From Ruminococcus flavefaciens (GTDB lineage Bacteria; Bacillota; Clostridia; Oscillospirales; Ruminococcaceae): a stretch of DNA of 64,000 nt. Shown here piece after piece: positions 1-7,690 of the stretch (its first letter is position 1; the number at the start of each line of letters is the position of its first letter). Where the stretch lies: positions 62,001 through 126,000 of the forward strand of contig SVNH01000006.1 in NCBI GenBank assembly GCA_015067005.1. Direction: 5' to 3'. The position numbers were made by a program, and so were the translations under genes. The notes beneath the pieces were generated by a model. That model did no database searches. It was given only the letters and a program-made list of their open reading frames with translations, and was not told the DNA's origin.

Positions 1-1
1 G

Positions 2-82
2 CCGGTAAGAGAGAAATCACCTGCAAAATTCATCAACCGCGGCGGACGTATCCCTGCACCAATGCAGAGCCTCAAAAACTAA
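2..82 (+). CDS. C-terminal tail of an unidentified protein (partial, cut by window start)
   Basis: An open frame runs from base 2 to a TAA at 80-82 and encodes the last 26 residues, ending FINRGGRIPAPMQSLKN. The glycine- and proline-rich end looks like real coding sequence, and a rho-independent terminator follows 30 bases later. From memory the ending resembles the C terminus of the UPF0210/DUF711 family, but this is tentative because so little of the protein is present. It would be the last gene of its own transcript. Confidence 0.5.
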   Translation, partial: PVREKSPAKFINRGGRIPAPMQSLKN

Positions 83-112
83 CGGGTTGTCCCCGATCAA
101 TGCAATAACCAA

Positions 113-141
113 ACGGGCGAACATCGTTCGCCCTTGCTTTT
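113..141 (+). terminator. Rho-independent terminator
   Basis: A perfect 8-bp stem (GGGCGAAC at 115-122, GTTCGCCC at 126-133) with a 3-base loop is followed by a T-rich stretch. It ends the transcript of the partial gene upstream and separates it from the GNAT gene, whose ribosome site starts only a few bases later. Confidence 0.7.
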
Positions 142-154
142 ATAAGGAGAAGCT

Positions 155-628
155 ATGGAGATAATAAAGGCTGATATTTCATTTTTTGAAGCAGTTAAGC
201 GGATAACTCACGATACTATAAATGCAGTATATCCCCACTATTATCCCGACGGCGCAGTGAGATTTTTCCTTGATTATCATAACAAAGACAGCATCATAAA
301 TGATATTGAAGCCGGAAAGGTGTTCATACTGCTTGATGACGGTGTTCCCGCCGGAACAGTAACGATAAACGCCAACGACATCGGACGCTTTTTCGTCCTT
401 CCTGAATATCAGGGACGCGGCTTTGGCAGTAAGCTGCTGCGTTTCGCTGAGAATATAGTCTTTTCTGAATATGACGAAGCAGTCCTGAGTTCATCTTTTC
501 CAGCTAAACAGATATATCTCAGCAAAGGCTACGTTCCTACTGATTACCACATACTGGATGCCTTCGGAGATCATCTCTGCTTCGATAATATGAAAAAGAA
601 AAAAGAGGTCTTTGAACGTGAAACTTAA
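155..628 (+). CDS. GNAT family N-acetyltransferase
   Basis: This 157-residue protein is a single-domain Gcn5-related acetyltransferase, expected to move an acetyl group from acetyl-CoA to an amine on an unknown small molecule or protein. Motif A, the pyrophosphate-binding loop, is clear at residues 86-92 (QGRGFGS) after the beta-strand GRFFVLPEY. The length is normal for the family. The ATG at 155 has an AAGGAG ribosome site. The stop overlaps the start of the phosphotransferase gene, so the two are probably translated in a coupled way. The substrate cannot be read from the sequence. Confidence 0.85.
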   Translation: MEIIKADISFFEAVKRITHDTINAVYPHYYPDGAVRFFLDYHNKDSIINDIEAGKVFILLDDGVPAGTVTINANDIGRFFVLPEYQGRGFGSKLLRFAENIVFSEYDEAVLSSSFPAKQIYLSKGYVPTDYHILDAFGDHLCFDNMKKKKEVFERET

Positions 629-1619
629 TGAACTCCCATCTCTGTTCGGGATAAGCAGCGTTTATGATATATCTCCGTTCGGAACAGGTCACATAAATTC
701 AACATATCATGTCGTTTCTGCCGGCGGTGAATACATTCTCCAGTCCATAAACAGGAATGTGTTTCATGATCCGGGAAGTGTAATGAACAACATTTCACTG
801 ATCGTTAAGGCTTTTGCCGATACCGGAAGCGACATCGGCATTCCGGAATATCTGTCCGCAAACGGCAGAAACTACGCAGTCTGTAATGGTGAGTTCTGGC
901 GTATGTACCGCTATATAAAAGCCTCACACGTCACTGAAAACAGCGACTTTTTATCCGGCTGCGCTTTCGGAAGCTTCATCAGGATAACTGACGGTCTGAA
1001 GCTTCAGCCCGTCATTGAGGGCTATCACGATATTGATCACTATTTCAAACGCTTCATACAATTGTCCAAAAGTAAAAATACTGATGCCGCGGTCATACAA
1101 AAACTCAGCAGCATCAACGATACGTTAAAAAGCATTTTCAGCAGCGGCATCCCGCTGCGCTGTATTCACGGCGATGCTAAAGCAGACAATGTTATAACCG
1201 GCGATAAATGCACAATAATAGATCTTGACACCGCTATGCAGGGATTCGCTGCGCTCGATTACGGCGACCTGATACGGTCGGTCTGCCGCAGCGGAAATGC
1301 TTCACCTGAGCGCATAAGCCGTATCACTCAAGGCTTCGCAAAAGGGCTCGGAGGCGTACTTACAGCCAGCGAGATAGATTCGCTGTATTATGGCATACTC
1401 TGGGTCACCGCAGAGCTTGCCATCCGCTACCTCACGGACTACATCAGCGGTGAACGCTACTTCCGTGACAAAACTCCGGAAGAATGTCTCAAACGTTCAG
1501 ACGAGCTGCTGAGACAGCTCGATATGTTTACTTCAAATGGCAGCGAAATAAAAAATATCATACAAGTTTCATTCAGTAAAACGATTTACGGAGGGGATCA
1601 TGCAGTTCAAAGCTTCTGA
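618..1619 (+). CDS. APH-family phosphotransferase, N-acetylhexosamine kinase-like
   Basis: The product (about 333 residues) has the protein-kinase-like fold of aminoglycoside and choline phosphotransferases. The catalytic loop IHGDAKADN lies near residues 183-191 and the metal-binding IIDLDTA follows about 10 residues later. The N-terminal pattern GTGHINSTY then YILQSIN resembles N-acetylhexosamine 1-kinase (NahK) type enzymes, which phosphorylate hexosamines released from glycans; that substrate is an inference. I prefer the GTG at 618, 9 bases after AGAGG, although a TTG at 612 is in the same frame. It overlaps the GNAT gene upstream and the Sel1 gene downstream, so the three form one operon. 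Confidence 0.75.
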   Translation: MKLNELPSLFGISSVYDISPFGTGHINSTYHVVSAGGEYILQSINRNVFHDPGSVMNNISLIVKAFADTGSDIGIPEYLSANGRNYAVCNGEFWRMYRYIKASHVTENSDFLSGCAFGSFIRITDGLKLQPVIEGYHDIDHYFKRFIQLSKSKNTDAAVIQKLSSINDTLKSIFSSGIPLRCIHGDAKADNVITGDKCTIIDLDTAMQGFAALDYGDLIRSVCRSGNASPERISRITQGFAKGLGGVLTASEIDSLYYGILWVTAELAIRYLTDYISGERYFRDKTPEECLKRSDELLRQLDMFTSNGSEIKNIIQVSFSKTIYGGDHAVQSF

Positions 1620-3153
1620 GACTGCCATTGCGGTCAAAAAAGTAACCGATATGTTCGGTATCGAAATAATAGCAGATCAGAAACGCTTCTGTGCAGCTTT
1701 CAGTGATCTTGCGCCAAAGCTTTCAAAGGAAAACAAAGCGTTTTACGTCGCACTGAGCGAAAACTTGGGTAAACTCTATCTTAGAGAAAATGAGAACGTG
1801 CTCTCAGGCGATAAGCTGCCGGAAACCGTCATAAGACTCGCCGTGAGTTCGATAGGCGAATACCTAAACGAAGAAAAAGCCGAAATGGTTGCTTACAGCA
1901 TCGCCTACGCCCTTGGCTGGGATATTGAAAACAGTGCTCCTGCTCAGCCCTCCGAAACATCTACCGGAACAGTCATAGAGGAACTGTTCAGAAAAGCCGA
2001 TAACGGCGATAACGATGCCTGCTATAACCTCGGCGAGTGCTTTTACTACGGACGCGGTGTCAGACAGGACAGAAAAAAAGCTGTCGAATGGTACACAAAG
2101 GCTGCATCGCGCGGAGATTGCAGCTCGCAGAAGAAACTCGCTGCCTGCTGGCATAACGGTACAGGCACTGAATGCGACCTCTCAAAGGCTGCTTACTGGT
2201 ACAAAGAAGCCGCTGAACAGGGGGATTACGATTCGCAGAAAGCACTTGTAATGTGCTTCCGCGTCGGAGGTGCAAACCTCGCTCCGGACGAAGAAAGAGC
2301 CGAAAAATACGCAGCTCGCTACGGTATTGAAGAGACAGCGGACAGCAATATCGGTATACTTATGAAAGAAGCTGCCAGAGGCGATCCGGATGCCCAGTTT
2401 TCACTCGGCAACTGCTATTTTATCGGCATAGAGACCAGCATCGACTATGAACGTGCAGTAATGTGGTACAAAAAGGCTGCGGAACAGAACTACATCCCGG
2501 CTGTGTTCAATCTTGCCTTTTGCTTGGCTTCGGGTAAAGGAGTTCAGCAGAATTCCAAAGAGGCTGTGATGCTTTACAAAAAAGCTGCCTCTGCCGGAGA
2601 CGAGGATGCTATGAACAATCTTGCGGGACACTATTTCCGCGGAGACGGTGTTGATGAGGATCTGAAAACTGCGGCTAAGCTATGGTTAAAAGCTGCTATC
2701 GCCGGTCACGCAAGAGCACAGTATAACTACGGCGAATGCAAATTCAACGGCTGGGGTGTACAGAAAAACCGTACAGAAGCTGCTTCATGGTACAAAAAAG
2801 CAGCATCTCAGTCCGATCCGGACGCGCAGTATTCTCTCGGCTGGTGCAGCGAACACGGTGAAGGGCTCTCGAAAGATTATACCCTTGCCAAAAGGATGTA
2901 TGAGTATTCCGCTCAGCAGGGCAATCACCATGCCATGAAAGCTCTCGGTTACCTCTATGCTAACGGTATATGCAGCGACAGAGATTATGCTAAGGCTGTC
3001 GAATACTTTGAGCCTGCCGCAGCCCGCGGTGATAAGGATTCCGCAAAAATGCTGGTATATTGCCTGAAATACGGCGGATACAACCTTATGGGCGATATTG
3101 ACCAAGCCCGGAAGATCGCTGACAGATACGATATAAACTTCAATGAAATATAA
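1600..3153 (+). CDS. Sel1-repeat (TPR-like) protein
   Basis: This 517-residue protein starts inside the preceding gene at an ATG with a GGAGG ribosome site. Residues 1 to about 115 form a domain I do not recognise. From about residue 125 to the end there are roughly nine Sel1-like repeats of about 36 residues, with the hallmark G-x-G-V-x-x-D-x-x-x-A-x-x-W-Y-x-x-A-A pattern (for example YGRGVRQDRKKAVEWYTKAA). Sel1 repeats stack as helical solenoids and serve as protein-interaction scaffolds. No signal peptide is seen, so it is probably cytoplasmic. Its partner may be one of the two enzymes in the same operon, but nothing in the sequence proves that. Confidence 0.85.
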   Translation: MQFKASETAIAVKKVTDMFGIEIIADQKRFCAAFSDLAPKLSKENKAFYVALSENLGKLYLRENENVLSGDKLPETVIRLAVSSIGEYLNEEKAEMVAYSIAYALGWDIENSAPAQPSETSTGTVIEELFRKADNGDNDACYNLGECFYYGRGVRQDRKKAVEWYTKAASRGDCSSQKKLAACWHNGTGTECDLSKAAYWYKEAAEQGDYDSQKALVMCFRVGGANLAPDEERAEKYAARYGIEETADSNIGILMKEAARGDPDAQFSLGNCYFIGIETSIDYERAVMWYKKAAEQNYIPAVFNLAFCLASGKGVQQNSKEAVMLYKKAASAGDEDAMNNLAGHYFRGDGVDEDLKTAAKLWLKAAIAGHARAQYNYGECKFNGWGVQKNRTEAASWYKKAASQSDPDAQYSLGWCSEHGEGLSKDYTLAKRMYEYSAQQGNHHAMKALGYLYANGICSDRDYAKAVEYFEPAAARGDKDSAKMLVYCLKYGGYNLMGDIDQARKIADRYDINFNEI

Positions 3154-3154
3154 G

Positions 3155-3208
3155 AACTCCGCTGAACTGTAAGGCAATTGTCCAATTACAGTTCAGCGGA
3201 GTTTTTTT
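3155..3208. terminator. Strong terminator between converging genes
   Basis: An 18-bp perfect stem (3155-3172 with 3186-3203, AACTCCGCTGAACTGTAA and its complement) with a 13-base loop is followed by seven T on the plus strand. It ends the three-gene operon on the left. The zinc-protein gene on the minus strand stops only a few bases away, so it may act in both directions. Confidence 0.85.
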
Positions 3209-3554
3209 ACATATCGCCGCTCTTTACATTGATAGCGTCCTCAGTTGTTGTTATATCTCCGGTAAGTCCGCACCAACCGCAGGTTATTCGCTCCTCCTTA
3301 TTCCAGCAGGAAAGCTTCCCGCAGCGTCCGCACTGTACAAATTCCTTTGATTTACAGTATGGACAGCCATTGAACTCATTGGTCGGAATAAGATTTCCTG
3401 TGATCCTGGTCTTGTCATATCCCTCATGAGCGGCACGTTTTTCGTCCAGAGGGAACGCCCATGTCCTGAACCAATCGCCGTTCATCTTCTCTATCCTGAC
3501 ACCGTAAGTACGTTTAGCTTCCGGACATTTCATTAGTATAACTTTTGCCTCCAT
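3207..3554 (-). CDS. TerY-C-like zinc-binding protein
   Basis: The 115-residue product has a basic-hydrophobic N-terminal beta region (MEAKVILMKCPEAKRTYGVR) followed by two cysteine pairs of treble-clef or zinc-ribbon type: CPYCKSKEFVQCGRCG and then SCWNKEERITCGWCG. This layout resembles the metal-binding domain found at the C terminus of TerY-type VWA proteins. Here it is a separate gene. It starts one base after the stop of the regulator gene, and its AAAGGAT ribosome site lies inside that gene, so the two are co-transcribed. A VWA protein lacking this domain is encoded at 10992-11729, which makes a functional link possible but unproven. Confidence 0.6.
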   Translation of the reverse strand: MEAKVILMKCPEAKRTYGVRIEKMNGDWFRTWAFPLDEKRAAHEGYDKTRITGNLIPTNEFNGCPYCKSKEFVQCGRCGKLSCWNKEERITCGWCGLTGDITTTEDAINVKSGDM

Positions 3555-3555
3555 A

Positions 3556-5775
3556 TTAATTATCCTTTCTCAAAGAATTACGGTATTCCGAGGGCGACAG
3601 ATCCTCGCACGAACGGAATTGGCGCACAAAATAGTTGTATGAAGAATAGCCGCATTTACGTGCTATTTCAGTAACAGTCAGATCGGTATTGGTGAGTAAC
3701 TCCTTCGCATTTTCAATGCGGAATTCTATCATTTCCTCGATAATACTCTTATTGAAATACGACTTGTATATTTTCTGGAGATAACTCTTGCTGAGATAGA
3801 GGCTCTCGGCTATCTCACTGATATTCCACGGAAGCTCAGGATTCTTCATTATCCTGCTGCGAAGCATACAAAGCTTTTCAAACTGAGGATTCGCCGAACT
3901 CTCAGAAGTATTGAAGCTGTATATCTTATTGATAGATGACTTATAGAAAGCTTCAGATGCACTGATCTTCTTGGCAGATCCAAAGCTGAAAACTCCGATC
4001 GAAAAATCATAGTTGGAATTCTCCGAATGCTCCTTTTTTATCAAAGCCGAAACCGAACTGAATATCATCTCCGGACGTTCAGCACCAGCAGTAAGGACAC
4101 AGAAAGTGTTTTCATTCCAGACTCCGCACAGCTCGTTTCCCAACACAATTTTCGTGAGCATCTCAGCAAACGACCTCATTATCGAAAGACATTTCTCTTC
4201 ACCGCTGCGATAGTAGGTCTTCTGTATCGCCGGAAGCTCTATCGAAAGGAACTCGTAATTCTCTTGTTCTCCGCTTTCGGGAACACGTTTCACAAATTCT
4301 TTCTCAAAACCATTTCTGCTGAGCAGACCGGTATTGCTATCGTAAAGAAGAGCGTGTGTAGTTCTCGCAAGAGAATTGCTCATCATCGACTTCAGCCGGA
4401 CGTGTTCAAGCGCCACATTCACGTAGTTTATCCACTGCATGAACAGACTGCTGTAAGCAGAGGGCTTCTTTCCGAACGATACCGCTGTATAGCCGAAAAA
4501 GTTGTTGTTATAGTGCAGAGGTGAAATGTAGTATGCAGTCGGATAGGGGCGTTCGCTTGCGGAATATGGCAATATATCGTTGGAACTGAAATCAACATTT
4601 TGCGGATACTCACGGAAAACAGACGATTTTGAATATACCGTCTGCATATCATCACCGGGCAAAAAATCGAGTTCAGTATTTGCCGAAGCCGGCATGAACA
4701 TAGAATCTATATACTTTTTTGTAAGGCATACATTCAGGTGCGACATCTGGTAAAGGTAATATGTATGATTATCAAGCTTATCCGCAAAGGTCTTTATATC
4801 CGAAGAATTGGTTATGTCAAAGAGCATATCGCCGTAGAGAAGATAGGTCTCAAAGCGCGAATTTATGGTATTCATACGCGTAGCATTATGCCGCAGGTGA
4901 GGATCATCGTGGCATCCGCAGCTCCTTCCGAGACGCAGCATACCATTCTCGTTCGGTACCTTTCTGCATATCTTGCCGGTAATTATACGGTATAAGCGCC
5001 TTACAGCCTCTGCCCCAAGCTGAAAATTCGGGCGGCTGTAACTCGTTATTGAAGGTACAGCACGATATCCCTCCTCAGAAGCATCGTAACCGGTTATCGC
5101 AATGTCTTCCGGTACTCTTATACCAGCCGCTGTCAGGGCATTTGTAAGGCGTATAGCCATTACGTCGTTGCCGCAGACAACTGCTTCCGGACGATCTAAT
5201 TCTCCGGAAATGATCTTTTTTGCATAATTATCGGCGGCTTCGTGCCAGAAATCGCCGTACTCAATATATGTACGGTCAAAGAAAAGCCCATGCTTTTTCA
5301 TTGAATCCTTATAGCCTTCAAGACGTTCCTCTGCATTATATGTTTTTTGCGGTCCTGTAAGACAGTATACCTTTTTGCAGCCGTGAACATCAATGAGATG
5401 ATCCGTTATTTCCTCAAAGGCACTTCTGTCATCAACGGAAGTAGTCTCGAAGCTTTTGTGATCGGCATAATCAAGAAGCATTACCGGTTTACCGGAACGT
5501 CTGAGAAGCTGCTCTATGTATTCTCTTATTTCATCACCGCAGAACGAATTGCGGTCGTAGATGAAGCCGTCTATCCTGCTGGAGAGTATAAGACTGAAAA
5601 TAGCCCTTTCCGCATCTTTATGTACCGAACTGTAAGAAAAATTATACAACGGTGCGATAACAGCCACATCACAGTTGGACTTGAACGCCTGCGATATGAT
5701 ACCGCGCATGATCTCGGACTGAAAATCTATGTGACAGTCAGTTACTATTGCACCGATAAGAAGTCTGTTTTTCAT
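3556..5775 (-). CDS. Hybrid transcription regulator: LacI-type sensor, GGDEF-like region, AraC HTH
   Basis: I start this about 739-residue protein at the ATG at 5775, after an AAAGGG site; the frame is open 23 codons further upstream without a ribosome site. Residues 1 to about 290 form a periplasmic-binding-protein fold as in LacI/GalR regulators (GIRVPEDIAITGYD is the usual signature), so a sugar or other small ligand is likely. A middle segment (about 470-630) resembles a degenerate GGDEF domain (LLYDSNTGLLSRNGFEKEF) without the catalytic GGDEF motif. The last 100 residues are two AraC-type helix-turn-helix motifs (ISEIAESLYLSKSYLQKIYK, then VTEIARKCGYSSYNYFVRQF). There is no signal peptide, so it is cytoplasmic. 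The target genes are not evident. Confidence 0.85.
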   Translation of the reverse strand: MKNRLLIGAIVTDCHIDFQSEIMRGIISQAFKSNCDVAVIAPLYNFSYSSVHKDAERAIFSLILSSRIDGFIYDRNSFCGDEIREYIEQLLRRSGKPVMLLDYADHKSFETTSVDDRSAFEEITDHLIDVHGCKKVYCLTGPQKTYNAEERLEGYKDSMKKHGLFFDRTYIEYGDFWHEAADNYAKKIISGELDRPEAVVCGNDVMAIRLTNALTAAGIRVPEDIAITGYDASEEGYRAVPSITSYSRPNFQLGAEAVRRLYRIITGKICRKVPNENGMLRLGRSCGCHDDPHLRHNATRMNTINSRFETYLLYGDMLFDITNSSDIKTFADKLDNHTYYLYQMSHLNVCLTKKYIDSMFMPASANTELDFLPGDDMQTVYSKSSVFREYPQNVDFSSNDILPYSASERPYPTAYYISPLHYNNNFFGYTAVSFGKKPSAYSSLFMQWINYVNVALEHVRLKSMMSNSLARTTHALLYDSNTGLLSRNGFEKEFVKRVPESGEQENYEFLSIELPAIQKTYYRSGEEKCLSIMRSFAEMLTKIVLGNELCGVWNENTFCVLTAGAERPEMIFSSVSALIKKEHSENSNYDFSIGVFSFGSAKKISASEAFYKSSINKIYSFNTSESSANPQFEKLCMLRSRIMKNPELPWNISEIAESLYLSKSYLQKIYKSYFNKSIIEEMIEFRIENAKELLTNTDLTVTEIARKCGYSSYNYFVRQFRSCEDLSPSEYRNSLRKDN

Positions 5776-5827
5776 AAAGCCCTTTCTTGCTGACAAGTAT
5801 TGGATAAGATTATAGTTTATATAGATT

Positions 5828-5856
5828 ATTGTATCATAACACATTGTCTATTGCAA
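5828..5856 (-). promoter_or_regulatory. Sigma-A promoter of the hybrid regulator gene
   Basis: On the minus strand TTGCAA (5851-5856) and TACAAT (5828-5833) are separated by 17 bases, about 50 bases upstream of the chosen ATG. This also supports the start at 5775 rather than the longer frame, whose start lies within the -10 neighbourhood. Confidence 0.6.
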
Positions 5857-5892
5857 GATGATTTTGCATATTTTATTCTTTTTATTATTGTA

Positions 5893-5925
5893 TAAAAAAT
5901 ACCGAGCCTGTATTTCAGACCCGGT
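5893..5925 (-). terminator. Rho-independent terminator of the RING protein gene
   Basis: Read on the minus strand, a 10-bp stem (ACCGGGTCTG with CAGGCTCGGT, two G-U pairs) closes a 5-base loop and is followed by A then six T. It lies just after the stop of the RING-finger gene. Confidence 0.8.
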
Positions 5926-5953
5926 AATTCATTTTATTGCATATACAGAAAGC

Positions 5954-6937
5954 TTAAAGCATTTTCAGTATCGTTCCGGTGTTAAGAAGCTGTAATACGC
6001 CAAACAGTACACCTACACCTATTCCCAGCATTATCAGTGCCATGAACAGTATATTTACCGGTTTCACACCTCCGGCAGAAATTACGTGTTCAGCGGGGAT
6101 AGTATCATGATTATTGAGCTCCTTCAAATGCCTCAGTGACTTCATCGTATACCTGTAATACAGCCAGTTTCCGAACAAGCCGAACAATATGCTGACTACA
6201 AAGCTTGCCACACTGAAATATGAATCAAGGAGCTCCAGCGATGATTGATGATCGAGTATCGCCGAGATAGTAGCTTCTGTATTTTCATCAGAAGCGACAT
6301 TCTTTCCAAGCCATAGTATCCATGTAGGCATATTGAAGCATATCGAAAGCAGTGCTGAGAATAGTCCCCAGCCCCACATTTTTCTGTTTGCAAAGTAAAA
6401 ATACGGGAACAGTAGACACGAAAGATTGAACGAGACTTTAGAGCCAAGATCCTTCATCCGCTTGAATATCGGGATGTAATACAGCGTATTCGAGCCAACG
6501 AACTGCGATACCTCTTTCAGACTTGCTCCTCCGAGGTCTTCTTCCGGATTGAATCCGAGATAAGCGCGGAAATTTTCAAGATTGATTTCAACGTGCGGCA
6601 CATTCTGGTCTTCTGTTTGTGTTCCGGAAGGCTTCTCAGCCGGATCATTATTTCCCAACTCAGCACCGCATCTTTCGCACTTTTCATTCTGCGGACTGTT
6701 CGGGAAATGGCACGATGTACACATCTTAAAAACAGCCTGCGTCTTCTTTTCCTCACTGATACTCGCTTCAGAGCGCCATTTTTTCTTCTCTGCATGGAAA
6801 TCAATGTTGGCACACCTATTAGTAAGCTTATAACATTCCCTGTGGTGAGGCGAACCGCACTCAGGACAAACAACTATATCATCGTCCTCATTGAACACTT
6901 TTCCGCAGGCGACACATTTTTCACCAATGAAGTGCAT
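5954..6937 (-). CDS. Prokaryotic RING-finger and zinc-ribbon membrane protein
   Basis: The 327-residue protein opens with a RING-like cross-brace (C8, C11, C24, C27, H32, C35, C42 in CVACGKVF...CPECGSPHHREC), matching the Prok-RING type. A second zinc ribbon follows near residues 73-91 (CTSCHFPN then CERCG). The C-terminal half contains about three to four membrane segments, with a region like DUF2628 (FPYFYFANRKMWGWG). The zinc fingers would face the cytoplasm. Bacterial RING proteins of this type are not proven ubiquitin ligases; a role in organising membrane-bound complexes is more cautious. It is a single-gene transcript with its own promoter and terminator, and an AGGGGAGG ribosome site precedes the ATG at 6937. 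Confidence 0.75.
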   Translation of the reverse strand: MHFIGEKCVACGKVFNEDDDIVVCPECGSPHHRECYKLTNRCANIDFHAEKKKWRSEASISEEKKTQAVFKMCTSCHFPNSPQNEKCERCGAELGNNDPAEKPSGTQTEDQNVPHVEINLENFRAYLGFNPEEDLGGASLKEVSQFVGSNTLYYIPIFKRMKDLGSKVSFNLSCLLFPYFYFANRKMWGWGLFSALLSICFNMPTWILWLGKNVASDENTEATISAILDHQSSLELLDSYFSVASFVVSILFGLFGNWLYYRYTMKSLRHLKELNNHDTIPAEHVISAGGVKPVNILFMALIMLGIGVGVLFGVLQLLNTGTILKML

Positions 6938-6997
6938 AGTTTACCTCCCCTTTCAAAAATATCAGTATATTCCGTGAACGACGATCACTTCACATAT

Positions 6998-7026
6998 ATT
7001 ATACCACTTTTATGCAGTTGAATCAA
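6998..7026 (-). promoter_or_regulatory. Sigma-A promoter of the RING protein gene
   Basis: TTGATT (7021-7026) and a perfect TATAAT (6998-7003) on the minus strand are 17 bases apart, about 60 bases upstream of the start codon. Confidence 0.7.
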
Positions 7027-7108
7027 GCTTTTTTATAAAATATTTGAAGAATTTGTCGTATCACGGCGCTGTAAACGCATTTGCTTCCTCAATACAGAAG
7101 CGTAAATA

Positions 7109-7137
7109 TTGACTTTTCCGGCAGTATGGTGTATAAT
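7109..7137 (+). promoter_or_regulatory. Sigma-A promoter of smpB
   Basis: TTGACT (7109-7114) and TATAAT (7132-7137) are 17 bases apart; the start codon follows about 25 bases later. It is divergent from the RING gene promoter with about 85 bases between the two -35 boxes. Confidence 0.75.
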
Positions 7138-7162
7138 CAGATGAGAAACGGAGATGAATCAT

Positions 7163-7627
7163 ATGAGGTCAAAAGGCACGAAAACAATAGCCGAAAACAG
7201 AAAAGCAAGACACGACTACTTCGTGCTTGAAACCTATGAGGCAGGTATTGAACTTGTCGGCACAGAAGTCAAGTCGATCCGTCTTGGCGGAGTTAATCTT
7301 AAAGACAGCTGGTGCTCGATAGATAACGGCGAGATATTCGTAAGAGGTATGCACATATCCCCCTACGAAAAAGGCAATATCTTCAACCGCGATCCGCTCA
7401 GGCTCCGCAAACTTCTTATGCATAAACGCGAGATAAACAAGCTTTACGGTACTCTGAAGCAGGAAGGTCTCTCACTGATACCGCTGAGCCTTTATTTCAA
7501 GGACTCAAAGGTAAAAGTGCAGGTAGGTCTTTGCAAGGGTAAGAAGCTTTATGATAAACGCGCGGACATCGCAAAGCGTGACGCTAAACGCGAAATAGAC
7601 CGCAATATGAAGGCAAAAAATCAGTAA
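7163..7627 (+). CDS. smpB: SsrA-binding protein SmpB
   Basis: SmpB binds tmRNA and delivers it to stalled ribosomes for trans-translation. The product has the family core almost throughout: KARHDYF near the start, [16 protein letters not shown], the [11 protein letters not shown] segment, and the basic C-terminal tail ([19 protein letters not shown]) that enters the decoding centre. I choose ATG 7163 (154 residues) because the ACGGAG site lies 9 bases upstream; the ATG at 7154 in the same frame directly abuts it. The tmRNA gene itself lies 1.8 kb downstream on the same strand. Confidence 0.96.
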   Translation: MRSKGTKTIAENRKARHDYFVLETYEAGIELVGTEVKSIRLGGVNLKDSWCSIDNGEIFVRGMHISPYEKGNIFNRDPLRLRKLLMHKREINKLYGTLKQEGLSLIPLSLYFKDSKVKVQVGLCKGKKLYDKRADIAKRDAKREIDRNMKAKNQ

Positions 7628-7634
7628 AATAAGC

Positions 7635-7670
7635 ACCGCACAAAGCATCAGGCGTATTTGTGCGGTTTTG
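7635..7670 (+). terminator. Terminator after smpB
   Basis: A 10-bp perfect stem (ACCGCACAAA at 7635-7644, TTTGTGCGGT at 7657-7666) is followed by TTTTG. The T run is short, so some read-through into the peptidase gene, whose ribosome site follows at once, is possible. Confidence 0.65.
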
Positions 7671-7690
7671 CTTAAAGGAGGGAATGCACT

